A stretch of 17,672 nt of DNA from JBDRHL01 sp043816955 (GTDB taxonomy: Bacteria > Planctomycetota > Phycisphaerae > Sedimentisphaerales > CAYZTY01), in assembly GCA_043816955.1 (NCBI GenBank), contig JBDRHL010000219.1, positions 1 to 17,672 of the forward strand, in the 5' to 3' direction. The position numbers were made by a program, and so were the translations under genes. Under the pieces are notes generated by a model that searched no databases, was not told the origin of the DNA, and saw only the letters and a program-made list of their open reading frames with translations. Shown in pieces: positions 6,832 to 13,232 of the stretch; within the stretch, counting starts at the first letter, position 1, and every line of letters begins with the position of its first letter.

Positions 6832-8376
6832 ATGAGCCGCGAAATAATAGCTATTCTGGACTTCGGCAGTCAATACATTCAGTTAATAGCAAGGCGTGTT
6901 CGTGAGCACAATGTATGTTCTCGGATTTGCCCAGCAAACATAACACCAGAGGAACTATCACAGTTGGGTCTTGTTAAAGGTTTGATATTATCCGGCGGGC
7001 CAGTAAGCGTATATGATAAAAATGCGCCTATTTGCGACGACAGAATCTTTGACCTGGGTATACCAATTCTCGGGATTTGCTACGGTATGCAGATAGGCTG
7101 TAAGATTTTAGGTTCGGACATTGTTGCGGCCCAGAAGCGCGAATACGGCCGAGCAAATCTATCAATTTTTGACAAGAGTGATTTGTTTGCAAATCTGCCG
7201 GATTCAACCGCTGTGTGGGCCAGTCACGGCGACCAAGTTGGTAAATTAGGCGATGATTTTATCAAGCTTGCAGCTACAGAAACTTGCCCGTATGCCGCAG
7301 TAAAACACAAAGTAAAAAAGTTTTTCGGTGTTCAATTTCATCCTGAAGTTTCTCACACCCCTAAAGGAACGGTGATATTAAAAAACTTCTTGTATGATAT
7401 CTGTGGCTGTACTGGTGACTGGAAGATGAGCGACTTTGTTGGTGAAGCTGTTGAAGCAATTCGCAAACGTGTGGGTAATGCAACAGTTATATGCGGTTTG
7501 AGCGGCGGTGTCGATTCATCGGTGGTTGCTTCGCTTGTACATCAGGCAATAGCTGACCGACTTTTATGTATTTTGGTTGATAACGGCTTATTGCGAAATA
7601 ACGAACGCCAAACTATTGTCTCAACATTCCATGACCATTTCCACATAAATTTACGGGTTGTCGATTGGTCTAAGCAATTTTTAACGAGTTTAAAAGGGGT
7701 GACGGACCCACAGGAAAAACGCAAGATAATCGGTTCTGAGTTTATTAAGGCCTTTAAATCTGAAGCCTTAAAGATTCCCAAAGCAAAATTCCTTGCCCAA
7801 GGGACGCTTTATCCTGATGTTATCGAATCTGGTTCTAAAGATAATGGCCTCTCAGCAAATATAAAGCTGCATCATAACGTTGGCGGTCTGCCGGCCGAGT
7901 TGGGCTTTGAACTTATTGAACCATTACGGGAGCTATTCAAGGATGAAGTTCGCATGGTGGGCGAATATTTAGGACTGCCGGAGGATATTGTCTGGCGACA
8001 TCCTTTCCCCGGCCCAGGACTTGCGGTGAGAATAATTGGCGAGGTCACACAGGAAAGACTCGGTATGTTGCGACAGGCAGATGAAATTTTGATAGATGAA
8101 ATAAAATCAGCAGGATTATATAGAAAAGTATCTCAAGCACTGACAGTGCTTCTGCCTGTCTCAACAGTTGGGGTGATGGGGGACGCACGAAGCTACGAAA
8201 ACGTTATTGCTATTCGAGTGGTCGAGACCTCTGATTTTATGACAGCTGACTTTTCACGGATACCTTTCGAAATTCTCAGCTTGATATCCAACAGAAATAT
8301 AAATGAAGTCCGGGGAGTTAACCGTGTTGTATATGATATATCGAGCAAACCGCCGGCAACTATTGAATGGGAATAG
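6832..8376 (+). CDS. guaA: GMP synthase (glutamine-hydrolysing)
   Basis: GuaA converts XMP, ATP and glutamine to GMP. The class I glutaminase domain (about 1-190) has SGGP (54-57), elbow GICYGMQ with Cys83, and His170/Glu172 in FHPEVSHT. The ATP pyrophosphatase domain has the PP-loop SGGVDSS (224-230) and QGTLYPDVIES, followed by the FPGPGLAVR motif. The C-terminal dimerisation domain ends in the family signature, from NRVVYDISSKPP to the final IEWE. Length 514 is normal and all catalytic residues are present. GGAGG at 6821-6825 gives the strongest ribosome binding site in this operon. It is the last gene of the forward run; no convincing hairpin terminator was found immediately after it. Confidence 0.97.
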   Translation: MSREIIAILDFGSQYIQLIARRVREHNVCSRICPANITPEELSQLGLVKGLILSGGPVSVYDKNAPICDDRIFDLGIPILGICYGMQIGCKILGSDIVAAQKREYGRANLSIFDKSDLFANLPDSTAVWASHGDQVGKLGDDFIKLAATETCPYAAVKHKVKKFFGVQFHPEVSHTPKGTVILKNFLYDICGCTGDWKMSDFVGEAVEAIRKRVGNATVICGLSGGVDSSVVASLVHQAIADRLLCILVDNGLLRNNERQTIVSTFHDHFHINLRVVDWSKQFLTSLKGVTDPQEKRKIIGSEFIKAFKSEALKIPKAKFLAQGTLYPDVIESGSKDNGLSANIKLHHNVGGLPAELGFELIEPLRELFKDEVRMVGEYLGLPEDIVWRHPFPGPGLAVRIIGEVTQERLGMLRQADEILIDEIKSAGLYRKVSQALTVLLPVSTVGVMGDARSYENVIAIRVVETSDFMTADFSRIPFEILSLISNRNINEVRGVNRVVYDISSKPPATIEWE

Positions 8377-8413
8377 TATACTGACTTTTTATTTTGGAAA
8401 TTACCCTGCTATC

Positions 8414-8742
8414 TCAAAATGTGTATGTCAGGCTCAAACTGGTCCAGTATTCGTCTGAAGTGTTAATCGAATCATCCCATGAGGATTGATAATAAAAACC
8501 GGACGTAAAGGTAAGATTACTGCCAAGATCGAAGCTTGTTGAGACACCAAAAACAGCATGCGACTAGTCGTGGTCTACCGCGGCACCATAAGCGTTGCTG
8601 GCTACATTGTCAAATCTGTTAACTATATGCAATTCGTTGAAGCAATGAGAACGCTGAATATGTACTGGACGTTAAGCAGGCTGCCAAGTGAAAATCTGGA
8701 AGCCCCAACCGACCAGGTATTTGCCAAATCGATCGTATAAAA
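8414..8742 (-). pseudogene. decayed 3' end of an outer-membrane beta-barrel protein gene
   Basis: Reading the minus strand, the frame ending in TGA at 8414-8416 encodes a barrel-like C-terminus with alternating hydrophobic/aromatic residues (STSFDLGSNLTFTSGFYYQ, then EYWTSLSLTYTF) and a terminal Phe, the classical signal for outer-membrane insertion. The same frame runs on upstream as NRFDNVASNAYGAAVDHD but is cut by TAG at 8564-8566 and again by TAA near residue-like sequence WQPA at about 8658. Between 8626 and 8742 a different minus frame looks more barrel-like (YTIDLANTWSVGASRF), suggesting a frameshift near 8640 as well. No start codon or ribosome site remains. I read it as the remnant of a porin-like gene; the family is not recognised. 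Less likely, it is chance coding-like sequence. Confidence 0.6.
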
Positions 8743-8985
8743 TTAAGTGCACACCAGTTCATCATTTCTATGGGAAAAAGATTGCTTGGTGTAATATCAC
8801 CGATGGATTTATGATACAATCTGTTTTTATATCCCAACTCTCATCATTATATAATACCAATTGGATTTAATATACCACTATTTGTGATAATGGAGTCACA
8901 CAGTTGTGCTTATTCTTCATGAGAATGAGTCAAAGTTTTGAACGTTAAAGACTTTTTAACATATAGTTAATAAACCGTGGATGAC
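8743..8985. other. non-coding gap between convergent operons
   Basis: This AT-rich stretch shows no credible gene or RNA. The only structures are short weak inverted repeats: GTTAAA (8944-8949) with TTTAAC (8955-8960), which shares an arm with TTAAC/GTTAA (8956-8960 and 8966-8970), and ATTCT/AGAAT around 8919-8933. None has the GC-rich stem and T-tract of a good terminator for guaA. Confidence 0.5.
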
Positions 8986-9011
8986 AAAAACAGGCAACCA
9001 GTCATTTGCCC
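8986..9011 (-). terminator. rho-independent terminator of the metal-efflux operon
   Basis: On the minus strand GGCAA (9010-9006) and TTGCC (8997-8993) form a 5-bp stem, extended by a G-U pair at its base, with an 8-nt loop; two nucleotides later comes a run of five T (8990-8986). The stem overlaps the last two codons and stop of the small membrane protein gene at 9002-9337. Stem is short but position and T-run are right for the end of the operon. Confidence 0.55.
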
Positions 9012-9337
9012 AATAGCAGTTGATGAAAAACTGCGGCTACTATCCACACGGTGAAACTGATACAAAGTGTAATTGACAGAGCCAGTTGTTTTCGAAAGCA
9101 GAAAAAGGCTGTTAGAAAAAAGAGGATACTTGGTAAAATACCCCATAAAGCTGCTCTTGTATATTGAGTCAGCAATGCATAATTGGAAGGATTGTCAACA
9201 TGCAGCCAAACAAGAACAATAGCTCCGGTTAAAGGCATCACTGCTATCAAGCCAGCCAATGTGGGTAATCTTCGCCCAACCTGTGTGCAGAGAATAATAA
9301 TAACAACGCTAATTAAAAGTTTAATAAGAAATCGCAT
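9002..9337 (-). CDS. DUF3147-like small four-helix inner-membrane protein
   Basis: A 111-residue protein made almost wholly of four predicted membrane helices (about 3-18, 26-45, 62-80, 84-107). The pattern, with a GRRLPTLAGLIAVMPLTG segment between helices 1 and 2 and WLHVDNP after helix 2, resembles the uncharacterised DUF3147 family as I remember it; no function is known to me. It lies 21 nt downstream of cusA and shares its strand, so it is probably co-transcribed as the last gene of the efflux operon, and a terminator overlaps its stop. Start ATG is at 9335-9337 with GGATGA about 10 nt upstream. It has no Cys-rich or His-rich metal motif, so a role as a metal-binding protein is not supported; an accessory membrane role is a guess. 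Confidence 0.75.
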   Translation of the reverse strand: MRFLIKLLISVVIIILCTQVGRRLPTLAGLIAVMPLTGAIVLVWLHVDNPSNYALLTQYTRAALWGILPSILFFLTAFFCFRKQLALSITLCISFTVWIVAAVFHQLLLGK

Positions 9338-9358
9338 CTAATAAATCATCCAAAGCAA

Positions 9359-12300
9359 TTATCTTTCAATATTGAAAATGTGCTTACGAGACACTGCTTT
9401 TAATTTGAATTCCTGTATAGCGCAGTACAGTACCGGTACCACCAGCATCGTCATGATTTCGATGGTCATTCCACCAAACGATGGTATTGCCATAGGTACC
9501 ATTACATCGGAACCACGTCCGGTTGAGGCAAGCACCGGCAGCAAGGCTAATATTGTTGTGGCCGTGGTCATAAGACATGGACGGATACGCCGGTTACCGG
9601 CAAAGACAGTAGCATCGCGAATATGTTCGATGGTGTCATGCTTATGATTCCTGAACGATTGTTCAAGATATGTTCCCATCACAACGCCATCATCAGAAGC
9701 TATTCCAAAGAGTGCCAAAAATCCAACCCAAACGGCAACACTTAGGTTTATCGGGTGTATCTGGAAGAGCTGCTGCATGTTCACTCCAAAGACATTAAAG
9801 TCGAGGAACCATGGCTGAGCATAAAACCATATCATCAAGAAACCGCCTGACCAGGCTACAAGAATGCCGCTAAAAACTAATAAAGTGGTCATAACCGATT
9901 TGAACTGGAAGTATAGTATCAGGAAAATAATAAACAAAGCAAGGGGCAATACGACAGCAAGCGTCTTTTGCGACCGTATCTGGTTTTCGTAGCTGCCGGC
10001 AAAAGTATAACTCACACCCGGCGGTAAGACAAACTGACCGGAATCAATTTTTTCCTGCAGATATGCCTGGCATTGCTCGACAACATCTACTTCGGCATTG
10101 CCTGGTTTCATATCAAAAAGAACATAACCAGTAAGGAACGTGTCCTCACTTTTGATGACTTGTGGCCCTCTGACATATTGGATATCCGCCACTTCTGTGA
10201 TTGGAATTTGTGCCCCATCGGAGGCAGGCACAAGTATCTTATTCATGGTCTCGATTTGATCTCTTAACTCACGCTGATAACGCACACGTACAGGAAATCG
10301 CTCGCGTCCCTCAACGGTTGTGGTAACTTTTCTGCCTCCTATGGCAATTTCGACTACATCCTGGAATGCGCGCATTGGTACACCGTAACGAGCCAATGCC
10401 TTGCGGTCAGGAATAATCTCCAGGTAAGGCTTTCCAACAATACGGTCTGCAATAACGGCGGCTGGCTCGACAGAAGGGACTTCTTTAAGAAATCTCTCTA
10501 TTTCAAGCCCTACCTTTTCGATAATATCGAGGGTTGGGCCTTTAATTTTAACACCCATAGGCGCACGCATGCCGCTTTGAAGCATAACGATTCGGGCAGC
10601 TATTGGCTGTAATTTAGGTGCAGAAGTAGTTCCTTGTATTTTAGTTGCCGTTATTATCTCCTTCCAGATGTCATCGGGACTTTTAATCTCATCTCTCCAT
10701 TGTCTGTACGGCCTTCCATCCGGATCAGGAATAAGTTCGTCAAAGTCATCACGAACAAAGCTTGCCGTTTTCTTATCATATCGAAATTTGACTCGATGGC
10801 CGTCTTTGTCTGTTATGTATTCCGGCTTATAGTTAATCACGGTTTCTATCATTGATATTGGAGCCGGATCCAGAGATGTTTCTGCTCGTCCAATTTTTCC
10901 TACAACGGAATCAACTTCCGGTATGTTTCTAAGAGCCATATCCTGTTTGCTTAAGACATCCATTGCCTCACCGATTGAAGCGTGGGCCATCGTTGTTGGC
11001 ATATACAGAAATGAGCCTTCGTCTAAAGGTGGCATAAACTCCTTGCCAAGACCAGACCAAACAAATGCGCCGAATACAAGAAGAAGACATGGCATCGATA
11101 AAAACAGCAGTTTGTGACGCAAACACCATCGAAGGATTACCGGATAAAAATGCTGAAAGACTTTGAACGCACTAAGCAGCGACCCAATTAAGAGAGCAAC
11201 GAATATGAAGTTACGCAGAAATCCCTGCTCTGCACCTGTCGGCTCCCAATGCTTGGTAAGCAACACACCGACAAACAATACAGCAAGTATATTTGCAACC
11301 CATGGGCCGAAACGTTTTATATTCTCAGGAATGTAGTCACTTGCCAGATAATAAGCCCCAAAAAGCATAAGTGCAAAACCCACCCACCAGCTCAAAAGAA
11401 AGCCCGCCAGAACTCCGACAAGTACAACTGCCAGATGCAAACCAATTTTAATCTTCTTGCCGTTGATAGATATTTTACTGCAAAACAAAATATGAGCCGC
11501 AGGAGGTATTATAGTCAAAGCCACTATAACCGAAGAAATAAGAGCAAAGGTCTTGGTAAATGCGAGAGGCTTAAAAAGTTTGCCCTCAGCACCTATCATT
11601 GTAAAAACCGGCAAAAAACTGATGACAGTTGTCGAAACCGCCGTCAGTACAGCACTTCCAACTTCACTTGCTGCACGGTGGATAACTTCAAGCTTGTTTT
11701 CGCCTGGGTCTGCTTCATCGAGATGCCGCAATATATTTTCACAGATAACGATTCCCATATCCACCATAGTTCCGATGGCAATTGCGATGCCGGACAAGGC
11801 TACAATATTGGCATCTACACCAAAAAATTTCATCGCGATAAAGCACATCAGCACAGCTAAAGGCAACAGGCCACCTATCAGTATGCTACTCCGCAAGTGC
11901 ATTACCATCAAAATAACTACTATTATGGTGATGAGAATTTCTTCGGTAAGGGCAGAGTTAAGTGTTCCGAGAGTTTCGTAAATCAATCCCGTTCTGTCAT
12001 AAAACGGCACGATATTAACCTTGCTTATCATCGCCCATTTTGGCCAATCCTGAACAGGAGTTTCGCGAAGGTAATTTAGCCATGCATCCTGATTGATTTT
12101 AGCGCCATTGTATGCGGCGAAACCGTGTTCTGTGCCGAATTGTCTGAGCTGATCTGCTGAGACTTTTGAAAAATCTATATGAACCTTTGAGGGCAGGCCC
12201 GGAGCAATTTCAGTAATTTTCTTTTTAACATTTTTAATTACTGCCAATGGATTATCACCATAACGCGCAACAACAACCCCGCCTACGGTCTCTGCGCCTT

Positions 12301-13231
12301 CTTTATCTAAAGCTCCTCGTCTCAAAGCAGGCCCGTAGGTTACTGTCGCTATATTTTTTACCAAAACAGGAACGTTGTCTACAACCTTGACTACACTGTC
12401 TTCGATGTCAGCGATCTGTTTGATAAAACCGATACCACGTATGAAATACTCTACGCGGTTCAATTCCATAGTTTTGGCACCGACATCAATATTCGATGAT
12501 TTAACAGCACTATAAACATCTGCAAAGCTTACGCCATATGCCCGCATAGCGTCAGGGTCTACATCAATCTGGTATTCACGGACAAATCCTCCAACTGATG
12601 CCACCTCGCTTACCCCGTCAGCAGATAGCAGGCCGTACCTGACATACCAGTCCTGTATGGTGCGCAGTTCCTCCAGGTCCCAACCACCGGTAGGCTTATC
12701 TTCAGAATCACGGCCTTCGAGTGTGTACCAGAAAATCTGTCCAAGGGCCGTAGCATCAGGCCCAAGAGCCGGCTGGACTCCTTCCGGCAAAGTGCCGGAT
12801 GGAAGGGAATTTAGCTTCTCCAGAACACGAGTTCGCGACCAATAGAAGTCAACATTTTCCTTGAAGATGATGTAGATAGAGGAAAAACCGAAAAATGAAT
12901 AGCTGCGGATAGTCTTGACACCCGGTACTCCTAAGAGTGATACTGTAAGAGGATAAGATATTTGATCTTCAACATCCTGAGGCGAGCGTCCCATCCATTC
13001 GGTAAAAACAATCTGCTGGTTTTCACCTATATCAGGAATGGCGTCAACAGGAACGGGCTTACGTATAAGTCCGCCAGCCTCCCAGTCAAAAGGCGCAACT
13101 GTTATGCCCCAAAAAATCACAAACACAACAAGCAATCCGACCACAAGCTTGTTGGTCAGACAAAAACGCATAAGCCTTCCTATCAGTGATTTTTGCTCTG
13201 CGGTTTGTTCAGAAGAATATTTATCGTCCAT
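9359..13231 (-). CDS. cusA: CusA/CzcA-type heavy-metal efflux RND pump
   Basis: This inner-membrane proton-driven pump would export metal through CusB and CusC. The HME-RND signature is clear: PVDAIPDIGENQQIVFTEW (61-79), SRTRVLEKLNSLPSG, GPDATALGQIFWYT, and helix-4 motif GIAIAIGTMVDMGIVICEN with the proton-relay Asp491. The pattern is closest to the Cu/Ag (HME4) class. Comparing from memory with the E. coli CusA methionine triad, Met794 (PISMIET) and Met883 (RIVMLQSG) are kept but the third position is Val951 (RYGVPM), with Met953 two residues on. At 1,290 residues it is about 240 longer than E. coli CusA: extra periplasmic sequence near 350-400 and a hydrophobic insertion at about 595-700 with extra predicted helices, as in known long forms of the family. 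It starts 1 nt after the cusB stop. Confidence 0.95.
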   Translation of the reverse strand: MDDKYSSEQTAEQKSLIGRLMRFCLTNKLVVGLLVVFVIFWGITVAPFDWEAGGLIRKPVPVDAIPDIGENQQIVFTEWMGRSPQDVEDQISYPLTVSLLGVPGVKTIRSYSFFGFSSIYIIFKENVDFYWSRTRVLEKLNSLPSGTLPEGVQPALGPDATALGQIFWYTLEGRDSEDKPTGGWDLEELRTIQDWYVRYGLLSADGVSEVASVGGFVREYQIDVDPDAMRAYGVSFADVYSAVKSSNIDVGAKTMELNRVEYFIRGIGFIKQIADIEDSVVKVVDNVPVLVKNIATVTYGPALRRGALDKEGAETVGGVVVARYGDNPLAVIKNVKKKITEIAPGLPSKVHIDFSKVSADQLRQFGTEHGFAAYNGAKINQDAWLNYLRETPVQDWPKWAMISKVNIVPFYDRTGLIYETLGTLNSALTEEILITIIVVILMVMHLRSSILIGGLLPLAVLMCFIAMKFFGVDANIVALSGIAIAIGTMVDMGIVICENILRHLDEADPGENKLEVIHRAASEVGSAVLTAVSTTVISFLPVFTMIGAEGKLFKPLAFTKTFALISSVIVALTIIPPAAHILFCSKISINGKKIKIGLHLAVVLVGVLAGFLLSWWVGFALMLFGAYYLASDYIPENIKRFGPWVANILAVLFVGVLLTKHWEPTGAEQGFLRNFIFVALLIGSLLSAFKVFQHFYPVILRWCLRHKLLFLSMPCLLLVFGAFVWSGLGKEFMPPLDEGSFLYMPTTMAHASIGEAMDVLSKQDMALRNIPEVDSVVGKIGRAETSLDPAPISMIETVINYKPEYITDKDGHRVKFRYDKKTASFVRDDFDELIPDPDGRPYRQWRDEIKSPDDIWKEIITATKIQGTTSAPKLQPIAARIVMLQSGMRAPMGVKIKGPTLDIIEKVGLEIERFLKEVPSVEPAAVIADRIVGKPYLEIIPDRKALARYGVPMRAFQDVVEIAIGGRKVTTTVEGRERFPVRVRYQRELRDQIETMNKILVPASDGAQIPITEVADIQYVRGPQVIKSEDTFLTGYVLFDMKPGNAEVDVVEQCQAYLQEKIDSGQFVLPPGVSYTFAGSYENQIRSQKTLAVVLPLALFIIFLILYFQFKSVMTTLLVFSGILVAWSGGFLMIWFYAQPWFLDFNVFGVNMQQLFQIHPINLSVAVWVGFLALFGIASDDGVVMGTYLEQSFRNHKHDTIEHIRDATVFAGNRRIRPCLMTTATTILALLPVLASTGRGSDVMVPMAIPSFGGMTIEIMTMLVVPVLYCAIQEFKLKAVSRKHIFNIER

Positions 13232-13232
13232 A

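Noticed and set aside
8564..8566. In-frame TAG in the barrel remnant read as a recoded codon (pyrrolysine)
   Set aside because: A second in-frame stop lies upstream, the frame appears to shift, and no recoding machinery is in view; decay is simpler.
8558..8837. Small open frames on both strands in the gap after guaA
   Set aside because: None has a good ribosome site or recognisable protein pattern; the coding-like signal is in other minus frames and is interrupted, so I called a pseudogene instead.
8944..8970. AT-rich inverted repeats as a terminator for guaA
   Set aside because: Stems are 5-6 bp of almost only A-T pairs and no T-run follows on the plus strand.
11249..11860. Plus-strand open frame (203 codons) inside cusA
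   Set aside because: Antisense to the strongly conserved pump; composition (Cys, His, Tyr, Asn, Lys rich) is that of a shadow frame.
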